A DNA stretch of 58,932 nt from an uncultured Dorea sp. (GCA_934295165.1 CAKRAT010000003.1:1-58932); one strand, 5' to 3'. Positions 45,780 through 54,315 are shown, counted from the stretch's first letter. Program-made: numbers and translations. The notes: generated by a model not told the origin, from the letters alone.

Positions 45780-47644
45780 TATTTATCTTCCCCGTCTTCT
45801 TTTGTATTCTTGCGTTCCTGACGTTCTTTTAATGCCTGGACAATATAACGGGACAGGCTGTTGGCTTCTGCTTTTGCCTCTGCCTTTTCTTTTGCTTTTT
45901 GGGCAGTCTCGACTTCTGTTTTTGCCGTTCTTCTGATTGCTTCGATCTGCTGTTCATTTTCTTTCTCGATTGCTGCGATCCTAACGGAGGCTTCATTCTG
46001 CACCGCTGCGATTCTGTCTGCCGCCTCTTTCTGTGCAATTGCCGCTTTTTCTGCAGATTCATGCTGCGCTGTCACGACTGCTTCTTTTGCTTTTGTCTGT
46101 GCTGCTGCAACTGCTTCTTCTGCCTCGTGCTGTGCTGCCGCAATCTTCTCTTCTGCTGCTGCCTGCACTGCCGCAATCTTCTCTTCCGCTGCCTGCTGCA
46201 CTGCCTTACTCTCTTCTTTTGCCTTCACCTGCGCTGCCGCGATCTCTTTCGCTGCTTTTGCTTCTGCCGCCGCTACAGTCTCCTGTATTTCACGCTCCAT
46301 CATGTCAACTGCAGCTCTGGCATCTGCTTCTGCTTTCTTCACAGCATCCTCCGCTTCTGTTCTTGCCTTCTTTTCTTCCTGCAGACGCTTCTCATAAGAC
46401 TCCCGTTCTTCTGTCATCTGGTTTTCCAGTGCTTCCCGTTCTTCTTCTAACTGCTTTCTGGTCTGCTCAAGGAATTCCATCTGCTGATTCAGTGCATCCA
46501 TCTGCCATTCCAGATCTGACACGGAGTTCTCCAGTTCTTCACATCTTGCCGTCTCTTCTCTTAACTTTTCTTCCGCATCCAGCTGTGCCTGTGTCACCTC
46601 TTCCACAAATACCTTGCGTACTTCCACATCCGGAATATTGCAGTCTTCTACGATTTCTTCTTTAATCTCTTTTACGAATTTCGGCTTGACCGGCTCCAGC
46701 TTCTTTGTTTCAATCTCACTCATTTTGCGGGGATCGGACACCAGCAGACTCTTGAATACCGTATAGTTCGTGATCATGTTGATATACATCTGTAACAGGT
46801 ATTCTTCGTCGAACTGTAAGGTGGAATCCTGTTCTTCGATCGTATAGCCGACTTCGTCATAGCCTTCGATAAACTGCCACAATTTATAACAGGTTCGGTA
46901 ATCCGGGTCTTTCATCATCAGGTTCGTTCTCTGGATCGGGCTTCGTACCTTCGCACAGCCGTTCATGATGTCACAGAATGAACTCGCACGCAATGTTCTG
47001 GACATTCTGCGCACACGGTCGATCCGTTTGAACAGATCCATGTTGTCGTTATCATTTTCCACCAGACTCTGACGGTTCTTGATCGTCATCTCGACCTTGT
47101 AAGAGATCTCTTCATACGCATCATCGACCTTACTTTCCATGCTCATTACATTGCAGGTCTCGTCGCCTGTCGACCAGAAGATTACATCCGTTCTCTTATC
47201 TACGAATGCGAACAGACGCTGGATCAGATGATAGACAAATCTGTTCTCATACAGATCATAACTTTCTTCTGTCGTTACATTCAGGATCTTGGTCGGCATG
47301 ATCTCTCCGGCATCATTCATCGTCACAAACTGTGTATTCTGACTCAGATGTCTTACACTGTCTGCCGTGATCTTCTTCGCCAGTGCGACCGGCACTACTT
47401 CCTCGGATGTCGTGATAAATCTTCTCGGCTTATCCACAATGTTGAAGATGGCTTCGATTCCCTCTTCCACTTCTGTAAGCCAGCGTTCATCGACTACTTT
47501 GTGCAATATCCGGTTTTTCTGCTCCAGGGTATTGTCCCCTGCCTGTATCATCTCGAACAGGTATTGGAAATACCTGTCTTCTTCCAGTGCATACCCTACG
47601 CCTTCTGTATATTTCGAATATAATTCATTAATTGTATCCGCCAT
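45779..47644 (-). CDS. DUF2357-like protein with a very long coiled coil
   Basis: About 621 residues. The N-terminal 340 residues are globular; ESYDLYENRFVYHLIQRLFAFV at about 130-150 recalls the YENRF helix of DUF2357, the partner of McrB-like ATPases in some nuclease systems. From about residue 350 to 600 it is an almost unbroken coiled coil of Glu, Ala, Lys and Gln with repeats such as AAEEKIAAVQ and AAEEKIAAAQ. No PD-(D/E)XK nuclease motif is visible at the C terminus, unlike in the nuclease partners. The ATG at 47644 is preferred over a GTG two codons earlier. The AAA+ gene is directly upstream. Confidence 0.7.
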   Translation of the reverse strand: MADTINELYSKYTEGVGYALEEDRYFQYLFEMIQAGDNTLEQKNRILHKVVDERWLTEVEEGIEAIFNIVDKPRRFITTSEEVVPVALAKKITADSVRHLSQNTQFVTMNDAGEIMPTKILNVTTEESYDLYENRFVYHLIQRLFAFVDKRTDVIFWSTGDETCNVMSMESKVDDAYEEISYKVEMTIKNRQSLVENDNDNMDLFKRIDRVRRMSRTLRASSFCDIMNGCAKVRSPIQRTNLMMKDPDYRTCYKLWQFIEGYDEVGYTIEEQDSTLQFDEEYLLQMYINMITNYTVFKSLLVSDPRKMSEIETKKLEPVKPKFVKEIKEEIVEDCNIPDVEVRKVFVEEVTQAQLDAEEKLREETARCEELENSVSDLEWQMDALNQQMEFLEQTRKQLEEEREALENQMTEERESYEKRLQEEKKARTEAEDAVKKAEADARAAVDMMEREIQETVAAAEAKAAKEIAAAQVKAKEESKAVQQAAEEKIAAVQAAAEEKIAAAQHEAEEAVAAAQTKAKEAVVTAQHESAEKAAIAQKEAADRIAAVQNEASVRIAAIEKENEQQIEAIRRTAKTEVETAQKAKEKAEAKAEANSLSRYIVQALKERQERKNTKEDGEDK

Positions 47645-47714
47645 CTTCACTCGTTTCCTTTTTCTAAATTTTATCTGTATATTGTCAGATTCTTCCGTTC
47701 CGCGATTGCAACGA

Positions 47715-47744
47715 ATGCCATACAGGGTTCTCCCCGCATGGCAT
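47715..47744. other. intergenic hairpin within the secretion cluster
   Basis: ATGCCAT (47715-47721) pairs with ATGGCAT (47738-47744), with an inner GGG/CCC. There is no T-run on the minus strand, so it is more likely an mRNA processing or stability element between the AAA+ and coiled-coil genes than a terminator. Confidence 0.45.
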
Positions 47745-47749
47745 ACATT

Positions 47750-49390
47750 TTAATACAGGTTCTGAATACGTCTCAGGTACGCTTTGCTGTCCTGCATTCC
47801 CTCTGTTCCAAATGTCTTCTCAATGTAATTGATCAGACCTGTGATCTCATCTCTTACAAAGCTGACATTCATACTTTCAAATTTCTTCAGCACCTTACGT
47901 GCGATAATATAATCCATTCCGCCAAGCTCCGTGCCGCCGCATGCGACATAGACCGGGATAAAATCATATAACTGTTTCATAATACGGTTACCAAATGAAA
48001 GCTTGAATCTTGTGATCAGATAATTATCAAGTTTCTGCATTTTCTCCATCAGCTCATCGCTGATCGGGTGTTCCACTTTGGCTTTCTGGAACAGATATTC
48101 CAGATGCTCTGCCGTAATATCACAATGCGGCTGCGGTTCACATTCGAATGCTTCCGCTCTTTCATTCAGCTCGATCGGCATCGCACGGTCATATACCTTA
48201 TCTGTGATCGTAAATGTGGAATCGTCATTATTGGCGGTTCCGATGAACCAGGTAGAATCTGCCACATGGATCTTACCGTCTTCCATCTTCACCGGATCAC
48301 CTTCCCATGCTGTCGGAACCAGATCAAGCACCCACTCGTCCTTGCTCGGCATTTCCAACACGGATAACATTTCCGCAAAATAATACTCGATACGGGCAAG
48401 GTTCATCTCGTCCAGTACGATCAGTGTCGGATCTTTTCTGTAATTGGCCTCATACAAAGCTCTTAAGAATTCTGTCTCGTTAAATTTCTTCGAGAATTCG
48501 TTAAAATATCCAAGTACTTCCGAACGGTCACGGTAAGACGGCTGTACGGATACAATTGTCGCCGGATTATCCATGTAACGGCTGAATGAGTACGGAAGAC
48601 TTGTCTTACCTGTACCGGAGATACCTTCCAGGATCAGAAGCTTACTTGCCGCCATACCGGCCACAAATCTGCGGACGATCTCAGGCGTGTAGTAAAGTCC
48701 CATCTGGCTTGCCGCAAACAGACGATACCCTTCCGTAAAGTCTTCCAGCGATATCTCATTGTCATACTGCGGATACTGAAAACTTCTGTACTTCGCATCC
48801 ACGAGTGAAAGCTTCGGGAAACGGTGAGCCGTATTAACTTCTTCTTTTCCTTCGATCACTGCGCGCACAAGCGGAGCCTTGTCCGGATCGGTATTGCCCG
48901 CTGCCATAGCTGCCACAGCCTGACCGGCCGGGATCTCATTCCCCGTAACATTCTCCAGGCTTGGGATCACATCATCCGTAAGCGCAGACGCACCCATGTA
49001 CGGAATACGTTCCACACCACCCATTGCATTGACTTTCAGTGCCAGAATATTGTTCTTTTCTTCCATCAGATCCAGTACCTGCTTGTTCAGTCTGCCAATC
49101 TCTCTGTATAACGTTGCATTATCCGCATTATCTGCCTTCAACTGATGATGCAGCATTGCACGCCGGATCAGCAATATAATGATCACTACCGGAATTGCAA
49201 GCAGCAAGAGCATCAAAATCACAGAAAGAATCTTGCCCGGAATACTAAGGGTCGGGAAATAGGTCTTGAATATCATAAAATATTCAATCCAGCCTGTTAT
49301 AAATAATTTTAAAAATGCCGCCAGCCACGTCACCAGGTTATAGACAACCTGTGACAGCAGCTCATAGGCAAACTTTAAAAATTCACTCAC
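47750..49390 (-). CDS. membrane-anchored McrB-like (AAA_5) AAA+ ATPase
   Basis: A 546-residue protein. Two hydrophobic stretches (about 11-40 and a clear membrane helix at 53-76) are followed by a short coiled coil (about 85-115), a Thr/Ala/Pro-rich linker, and a dynein-related AAA+ domain. Walker A is EGISGTGKTS (256-264), Walker B is LIVLDEMNLARIEYYFAEML (323-342), and sensor 1 is FIGTANNDDST (382-392). The LDEMN motif is typical of McrB and MoxR-like ATPases. The membrane anchor speaks against a role in DNA restriction. It ends 100 bases before the coiled-coil gene and starts six bases after the signal peptidase. Confidence 0.85.
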   Translation of the reverse strand: MSEFLKFAYELLSQVVYNLVTWLAAFLKLFITGWIEYFMIFKTYFPTLSIPGKILSVILMLLLLAIPVVIIILLIRRAMLHHQLKADNADNATLYREIGRLNKQVLDLMEEKNNILALKVNAMGGVERIPYMGASALTDDVIPSLENVTGNEIPAGQAVAAMAAGNTDPDKAPLVRAVIEGKEEVNTAHRFPKLSLVDAKYRSFQYPQYDNEISLEDFTEGYRLFAASQMGLYYTPEIVRRFVAGMAASKLLILEGISGTGKTSLPYSFSRYMDNPATIVSVQPSYRDRSEVLGYFNEFSKKFNETEFLRALYEANYRKDPTLIVLDEMNLARIEYYFAEMLSVLEMPSKDEWVLDLVPTAWEGDPVKMEDGKIHVADSTWFIGTANNDDSTFTITDKVYDRAMPIELNERAEAFECEPQPHCDITAEHLEYLFQKAKVEHPISDELMEKMQKLDNYLITRFKLSFGNRIMKQLYDFIPVYVACGGTELGGMDYIIARKVLKKFESMNVSFVRDEITGLINYIEKTFGTEGMQDSKAYLRRIQNLY

Positions 49391-49395
49391 AGTTC

Positions 49396-50178
49396 TTATC
49401 CCTCCCCGTTCTGATCTCCTGCCTTCTCTCCGTCCTTCTTTTCTTCGTCTTTCTTCGCTTTCTTAAGCTCTTCTTCTACCTGCGCACGAAGTGCCTCTGC
49501 CTCTTCTTTCAGACGTTTCGCCTCTTCAAGTGCCGCCTGTGCTTCGTCTTTTTCTTTTGCAGCTTTTTCTGCATCTTCCTTCTGCACTCTGGCATTGGCA
49601 ATCTCTTTTGCATTCTCTACCGCAATTGCCTTCTTCAGTCTGATACTGATCATGATCAGATTATATACCTGATAAATGAAGAACAGTAACATCGGAAGTA
49701 CGATCACGATCAGAAATCCCATACTGCTTGACAGGAAGTTCATAACCTTACCAAAGCCGGAAATGTGTCCGATATATTTACCTACGATATCTCCGTCAGA
49801 GATTACATGCTGGTCCGTAATTCCTTTATTGTTATCACCGATCGTGGTGTAACTTCTTACACCATTGACTTCTTCAATCTTCTGGATACGGTGAGTATTA
49901 AGTGCATACTGGTTATCGATGATCGTGTGGAATGTGATGATGTCGCCTTCTTTTAATTTGGACGTGTCACATTTCTTAATAAAGATCAGATCTCCCGACT
50001 TGAATGTCGGTTTCATGGAATTGGTCTCTACCGTCATCGGTGTATAACCAAGAATATCCGCCACATGCTGGTCATCTCTTGTTGCCATGGTTGTGAACGC
50101 ATAAAGCGCTGCCAGCAAAATAATTGCCCACAGAATCACGCTGATCACAATCGTGCCTGCCTTTTTTACTGTCTTCAT
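49396..50178 (-). CDS. SipW-type signal peptidase I, first copy, with a long coiled-coil tail
   Basis: A 260-residue enzyme. Membrane helix at about 8-31; catalytic Ser54 in ETNSMKPTF, His96 in LNTHRIQ, Asp115 in TIGDNNKG; second helix at about 153-175. The last 80 residues are a charged helix (KEDAEKAAKEKDEAQAALEE and similar) pointing into the cytosol, far longer than in ordinary SipW. The tail resembles the coiled coil of the DUF2357-like protein in composition and could bind it. It lies between the four exported proteins and the AAA+ gene. Confidence 0.9.
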   Translation of the reverse strand: MKTVKKAGTIVISVILWAIILLAALYAFTTMATRDDQHVADILGYTPMTVETNSMKPTFKSGDLIFIKKCDTSKLKEGDIITFHTIIDNQYALNTHRIQKIEEVNGVRSYTTIGDNNKGITDQHVISDGDIVGKYIGHISGFGKVMNFLSSSMGFLIVIVLPMLLFFIYQVYNLIMISIRLKKAIAVENAKEIANARVQKEDAEKAAKEKDEAQAALEEAKRLKEEAEALRAQVEEELKKAKKDEEKKDGEKAGDQNGEG

Positions 50179-50212
50179 AGTTCTTTCTCCCTTATATGTA
50201 AAGTCTTTCTAT

Positions 50213-50246
50213 ACAGAGAACCTGCCACTGGCAGCCCCTCCTGCAT
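50213..50246. repeat. REP-like dispersed repeat, partial copy inside the cluster
   Basis: Contains the CTGCCACTGGCAG palindrome of the units at 40291-40376, followed by a shortened tail. It sits in the 113-base gap between the last exported protein and the signal peptidase gene. Its hairpin may mark an mRNA end or a processing site. Confidence 0.6.
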
Positions 50247-50291
50247 ATTTATATAATAAAGTCTCAAACCGCAGTCATGTTCCTGCTGACA

Positions 50292-51110
50292 TTACTTTGA
50301 AACTTTTTTCCCTGATTTTGAAGAAGTCTTTTTCTCTGTTGCTTCTCCTGTGAAACGCATCCGGATTGCGTAATCCGCAGCTTTGATACTGTCTGTACAT
50401 GCCGGATCTGTCCCTTCCATCCAGATATGGACCAGTACTGGCTTGTCTACTTCTTTTTTCAAAGAGAACATTGTGTTATTCTTATTCAGCTGCATACTCC
50501 CAGCCGGTGGAAGTCCGAATGTAATAGCATTGTCCGCAACCGAACGGGTATCTCCCATTCCCTGGTCATAGATCCAGGTCTGTCCATCCGCAGTAAATGC
50601 GATCCGCATCGACTCCGGAAGGGAAGCATTCCCGGAACTGATCCGTGTTCCGTCTGCGGAATCTGCACTTGAATCTGCGCTGTTCAGATGCACGATCATA
50701 TCTTTCTCCGCCATAAAATGCAGCGTAAATGTCAGATATGCTCCTTTGGTATCCGGCACAACCGTTCCATTCTCATAGGTAAATGTACTATAATCTATCG
50801 TCGTTACCGGTTCGAGCGGTGTTGTCTGCATAGAGAAACCTTTGTCCCGCTGCATCCTTGCCGCAATGGATTCAAAGGAAATCTTCTTCACATAATCTTT
50901 GAATTTCTCATGTGCATCCAGATCCATCCGCATATCCACATCCGCCGCAATATCCAGACTCATCGTTCGGACCTTTGTCCTGTCCGCAATGGAGAACCAC
51001 GCCACCGTAGCCGCTGTAATCGCTGCCAGTGCAAGTAATACCAGCAGGACCGACGTATAGAGCCGGCTGCGGATGATACGGTTTTCTTCGTTATCTGCCC
51101 TCTTCTTCAT
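50292..51110 (-). CDS. SipW-dependent secreted protein, paralogue 4
   Basis: A 272-residue protein. A basic N terminus is followed by a hydrophobic helix (TSVLLVLLALAAITAATVAWFS, residues 19-40) ending in AWFS, the SipW-type cleavage region. The mature part is beta-rich and has PLEPVTTIDYSTFTY, corresponding to the PVST segment of its paralogues, and IWMEGTDPACTDS, corresponding to their EGCD-x2-C motif but with the first Cys replaced by Thr. It ends in a Lys/Ser-rich tail. The start overlaps the previous stop by one base. Confidence 0.75.
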   Translation of the reverse strand: MKKRADNEENRIIRSRLYTSVLLVLLALAAITAATVAWFSIADRTKVRTMSLDIAADVDMRMDLDAHEKFKDYVKKISFESIAARMQRDKGFSMQTTPLEPVTTIDYSTFTYENGTVVPDTKGAYLTFTLHFMAEKDMIVHLNSADSSADSADGTRISSGNASLPESMRIAFTADGQTWIYDQGMGDTRSVADNAITFGLPPAGSMQLNKNNTMFSLKKEVDKPVLVHIWMEGTDPACTDSIKAADYAIRMRFTGEATEKKTSSKSGKKVSK

Positions 51111-51973
51111 CAGTTGCCCTCCTTCTGGTCAAGTACGCCATAGAATGCAAGATGAATACCGGCCTCATTCAGCTGTACACTGTCTGAGCAGTCCGGATCA
51201 CAGCCTTCCAGATAGAAATACACATCAACCGCATAGATCTTACCCAGTTCCATGCTGACAAGCGTTTTCCCCGGAAGTGTCATCTGATCATTCGTAAAGC
51301 TGATCATATAATCGCTGACCGGCACCGATGGATCAGAAGCTGCGTATACACTATTACCATTATACCCCAGAACCTGATTCTTGCCCAGTGTTTTTCCATT
51401 TACTTCTGTGTTATATACCTGTGCATTTTCCGGATTTTCCGTCTCACTCAGTCTTAAAATCACCGGCGACAACGTGTCATCTCCGAATACCAGTCCGAGT
51501 CTTGACGCATTTAACAGGTATCCGTCTGCCGACTGTCCCAGAAGTCCGTCACTCTGGTCAAGATAAAGGTTCATCCTGCTGCCCGCCGGCCATCCTTCTC
51601 CCTGCGCTCTTAAATACACTCTTCCATGATAATAATTGGCTTCATTCTGTACCACGCTGAATGCCGTTGCCTTCCCCGCACCGGTAAACGGTGCATACAC
51701 GAACGTTCTAAGATCCGCCGTTGACACTGGCAAAAGAGTCCCTGCATCCGTCTGATTCACCTGTGTGATCGGTGCAGTCTCCACACTCTGAAAGCCGCTC
51801 CCGCCAGTGCTGCTGATCTGCAGCTCCAGCGTCTCGTCTCCGGTCCTTGCCGTTGCCGTATTCGTCTGTACCGCCCGGTTAGAACTGAACCAGGCAAGGG
51901 TTGCCGCCGCAAGTGCCATAATCGCAAATAACGTTGTCACACCCAGAAACCACGTACGGAAACTCCGTTTCAT
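51110..51973 (-). CDS. SipW-dependent secreted protein, paralogue 3
   Basis: A 287-residue protein with a short basic start and a hydrophobic helix ending at TLAWFS (residues 25-30). The mature part contains TLLPVSTADLRTFVYAPF, a YYHGRVYLRAQ strand and, near the end, YFYLEGCDPDCSDS followed by HLAFYG. These features repeat in the same order in its neighbours. It resembles TasA/camelysin-type matrix proteins in its leader only; the rest is not recognised. AAGGTGAG precedes the ATG. Confidence 0.78.
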   Translation of the reverse strand: MKRSFRTWFLGVTTLFAIMALAAATLAWFSSNRAVQTNTATARTGDETLELQISSTGGSGFQSVETAPITQVNQTDAGTLLPVSTADLRTFVYAPFTGAGKATAFSVVQNEANYYHGRVYLRAQGEGWPAGSRMNLYLDQSDGLLGQSADGYLLNASRLGLVFGDDTLSPVILRLSETENPENAQVYNTEVNGKTLGKNQVLGYNGNSVYAASDPSVPVSDYMISFTNDQMTLPGKTLVSMELGKIYAVDVYFYLEGCDPDCSDSVQLNEAGIHLAFYGVLDQKEGN

Positions 51974-52094
51974 TACGTCTCACCTTCTTCTCTCTTTTCC
52001 TCTCTGTCTACTATCTGCCATCTTTCGCCAGTCAGTGTCTGCTTTTTCGTTATCGGTGTCAATATTTTCACAGCTGGCCGCATGACATAATCTG

Positions 52095-53006
52095 TTACTG
52101 ACTGTCCACTCCCGCAAATGCAAGCTGGATGTCTGAACTTCTGCTCTGCACCGCATTGATGCACTGATCATCGCAGCCCTCCAGATAGAGCCAGTATTCT
52201 ATCGTTGCGACCTCATTTACCTCAAGCTTAATCAGCCTGGTCGTTCCCGGATTAAAGTCATTATCATCATTTCCGGCATTTGCCATATAGTCCGAAAGTC
52301 CGGCAGACGGATCATTTACATACTGTGCCTGTCCATTTCCATTTACCGAAGACACAACTGTCGAAGTTCCCGGAACCGTCTGCTTTGACTCCGCACTTCC
52401 GGTCGATCCAAGCTCGTCCAGGCGGAAAATATACGTTCTCGTTCCTTCTCTTGCCGTGATCTTCATACCGAACCGCATCGCCGCAAGTGCCTGCGGATCT
52501 GTTCCAAGCTTCAGCTGGTCTTTGTTAAAATACACATCACAGGAGGCATTCAGACACTGTAGATAGACCATTCCATGCAGCGTCTCTGTATCCACTTTGC
52601 TGTCCGCATTACTGTACAACACCGCCATGCCGTCCTTATTCTGCGCTGTCACTTTATAAAAATGTGTCAGATTTGCCGTTGATACCGGCTTCAATGAATC
52701 CGGATTGCCTGTATATACCAGTTCACAGGTCTTGTCAAACGGTCCGCCTGCATTCTCCGAGATCAGAAGCGAGGTGCTTCCCTCACTGACGGTTCCTGCC
52801 ATCGGCGTTACATATGTAGATGCCCTTCCCGACAGAGAGAACCATGCATACGTTGTCCCGGCTGCTACTACGATCAGAAGTAATAGGCTTGCGATTGCAG
52901 TGCGGTAAGAATGCTGCAGCTGTCTGATATCCTGTTTTTCATTCTGTTTTCCGTCCTGTTTTCCGTCTTGTTCTTTTCTGTTCTGCTCTTTATTCACTTC
53001 TCCCAT
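52095..53006 (-). CDS. SipW-dependent secreted protein, paralogue 2
   Basis: About 303 residues. A long charged Lys/Gln/Asp cytosolic start (residues 1-35) precedes a hydrophobic helix ending at TTYAWFSL (about 52-59). The mature part has SLKPVSTANLTHFYKV, a MVYLQCLNASCDVYFN strand, and the ending YWLYLEGCDDQCINAV ... IQLAFAGV. GTG and ATG codons are adjacent at the start; ATG is preferred. It is separated from paralogue 3 by about 120 bases in which nothing was recognised. Confidence 0.78.
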   Translation of the reverse strand: MGEVNKEQNRKEQDGKQDGKQNEKQDIRQLQHSYRTAIASLLLLIVVAAGTTYAWFSLSGRASTYVTPMAGTVSEGSTSLLISENAGGPFDKTCELVYTGNPDSLKPVSTANLTHFYKVTAQNKDGMAVLYSNADSKVDTETLHGMVYLQCLNASCDVYFNKDQLKLGTDPQALAAMRFGMKITAREGTRTYIFRLDELGSTGSAESKQTVPGTSTVVSSVNGNGQAQYVNDPSAGLSDYMANAGNDDNDFNPGTTRLIKLEVNEVATIEYWLYLEGCDDQCINAVQSRSSDIQLAFAGVDSQ

Positions 53007-53033
53007 CACACAGCCGCCCCCCTTTCATTACTC

Positions 53034-53978
53034 TTATCTCACAATGCCCGCAAATGATATTGCAAGATTCTTCAGCGTCTGATCCGCCAGATTACCGGTA
53101 CAGTCCTCGTCACAGCCTTCCAGCCAGATATAGACTTCTACTTCCACCGATTCTCCCGGCTTTCCATCCGAGGTTCCGGACACTGTACATATTCTCAGAG
53201 ACTCCGGCTTTAATGTAACTTCTCCGGTTCCTCTGTTATAATTGCAGTATGCATCTGACGTATAGGGGGTAAATGCAACCGTTGTCCCATCTGTTCTGGT
53301 ACAATCCAGTACATTTCCCTCCTGTCCGTCATCTGTATTATACTGCGCCTGCGGATTCTTCTTATCACTGATTGCGAAAATGTACTCTCCCGCCATCTGT
53401 CGATTTCTTCCTGCCTGATGTACCACCAGTCCTACCCGGATTGCTGATGAAATTGGATTATTCTCATCACTGTCTATGAATCCGATATCGGACAGATAGA
53501 TGTCCGTCGGATTTCCATTCATTCTCAGAAACAGATTAGTGTGGAAGTAATCGCTGACCCGGCCGCCGGTAAATACCTTCGCAACAAGCGGTGCCTGATT
53601 TTCTCTTCCATCTTTAAATTCCGTCACTTTCTGGAAACCGCCACTGATCCGATTCGTCGATACCGGCGTCAGACGGCCTGCAAAACTGTCCAGTACAGCT
53701 GCCGAACTGTAGTCTCCATCATACGCATTACTGATCTGTAAGTTGACACCCGTTCCCGCCGCCATACGGACATTGGTCGTGTGGCGGTTAGTGTTATAGA
53801 TATACCATGCATAGGTCGCAGCCAGTGCAGCGAACAACATGATCAGGATTGCTATCATGGAAGAAGTGAGCCTGTTGCGCAGGTTCTTGGTTGTAGTATC
53901 TACGTTCTGACCGGTTGGTGCCGCTGTGTTCTGGTTGTTTGCTGTATTCGTGTTCGTTATTTCTATATGTTGTGACAT
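53034..53978 (-). CDS. SipW-dependent secreted protein, paralogue 1 (first gene of the cluster)
   Basis: A 314-residue protein. The Asn/Thr-rich cytosolic start (about 1-35) is unusual for a leader; a hydrophobic helix follows, ending in ATYAWYIYN (about 54-62). The mature part has GRLTPVSTNRISGGFQ, a NLFLRMNGNPTDIYLS strand and the ending YIWLEGCDEDCTGN ... LAISFAGIV. It shares these marks with the next three genes. A purine-rich GAAGGTGAG lies about 15 bases from the ATG, which is rather far. A predicted promoter lies upstream. Confidence 0.78.
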   Translation of the reverse strand: MSQHIEITNTNTANNQNTAAPTGQNVDTTTKNLRNRLTSSMIAILIMLFAALAATYAWYIYNTNRHTTNVRMAAGTGVNLQISNAYDGDYSSAAVLDSFAGRLTPVSTNRISGGFQKVTEFKDGRENQAPLVAKVFTGGRVSDYFHTNLFLRMNGNPTDIYLSDIGFIDSDENNPISSAIRVGLVVHQAGRNRQMAGEYIFAISDKKNPQAQYNTDDGQEGNVLDCTRTDGTTVAFTPYTSDAYCNYNRGTGEVTLKPESLRICTVSGTSDGKPGESVEVEVYIWLEGCDEDCTGNLADQTLKNLAISFAGIVR

Positions 53979-54081
53979 GTATGGTGCCCGGGGCTCACCT
54001 TCTTTCTGTATCTTACGTCTTGATAATTGTAAATCTATTTCACTTTATAAAATCCATAAAATGGCACAAAAATGCAATGTT

Positions 54082-54110
54082 ATATTAGCATATGCTTAGC
54101 ATGTTTTCAA
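54082..54110 (-). promoter_or_regulatory. predicted promoter of the secretion cluster with a palindrome in the spacer
   Basis: On the minus strand, TTGAAA (54105-54110) and TAATAT (54082-54087) are separated by 17 bases. The spacer contains AGCATATGCT, a perfect 10-base palindrome, next to a further TAGCAT half site, so a regulator could sit directly on the promoter. The rest of 53979-54270 has a 34-codon frame and short hairpins but nothing I can name; no c-di-GMP riboswitch was found here. Confidence 0.5.
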
Positions 54111-54270
54111 TGTTCTTGTGGGAAAAAGCTTTTCAAAATCCTTGCCAGTGTATAAGTAACATAATCTGATAAAGATGAACTAACCGGCAGCTGTACTTGT
54201 CCGTATATGCCGCCTTTGTGCGGGCTATTTTCATTTAAAAGTCCGGCGAAAGGCGAACTTTCCTATAAGG

Positions 54271-54315
54271 TAAAAAAAATGAGAAAGTGAATTTTTTCAC
54301 CTTCCCATTTTTTAT
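54271..54315 (-). terminator. terminator behind the GLUG-repeat protein
   Basis: On the minus strand a 14-pair stem (54296-54309 with 54278-54291, two G-U pairs) and a four-base loop are followed by eight T. It ends the transcript of the large secreted protein and so separates it from the downstream secretion cluster, which then needs its own promoter. Confidence 0.85.

Noticed and set aside
45861..46300. Repeats in the coiled-coil gene as a CRISPR-like array
   Set aside because: The repeats are degenerate, in frame and encode Ala/Glu heptads; no spacer structure and no cas genes are present.
45861..46665. Long plus-strand open frames rich in Ala, Ser, Leu and Cys
   Set aside because: They are shadows of the repetitive coiled-coil coding sequence on the minus strand and have no ribosome binding sites.
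47644..47750. AAA+ and DUF2357-like genes as a classical McrBC restriction pair
   Set aside because: The ATPase has a membrane anchor and the partner ends in coiled coil with no visible nuclease motif; both lie between signal peptidase genes.
53979..54270. Possible riboswitch or small gene in front of the secretion cluster (a 34-codon frame starting near 54232 on the minus strand)
   Set aside because: The GEMM core motifs and other aptamer signatures I know are absent, and the short frame has no convincing ribosome binding site or family.
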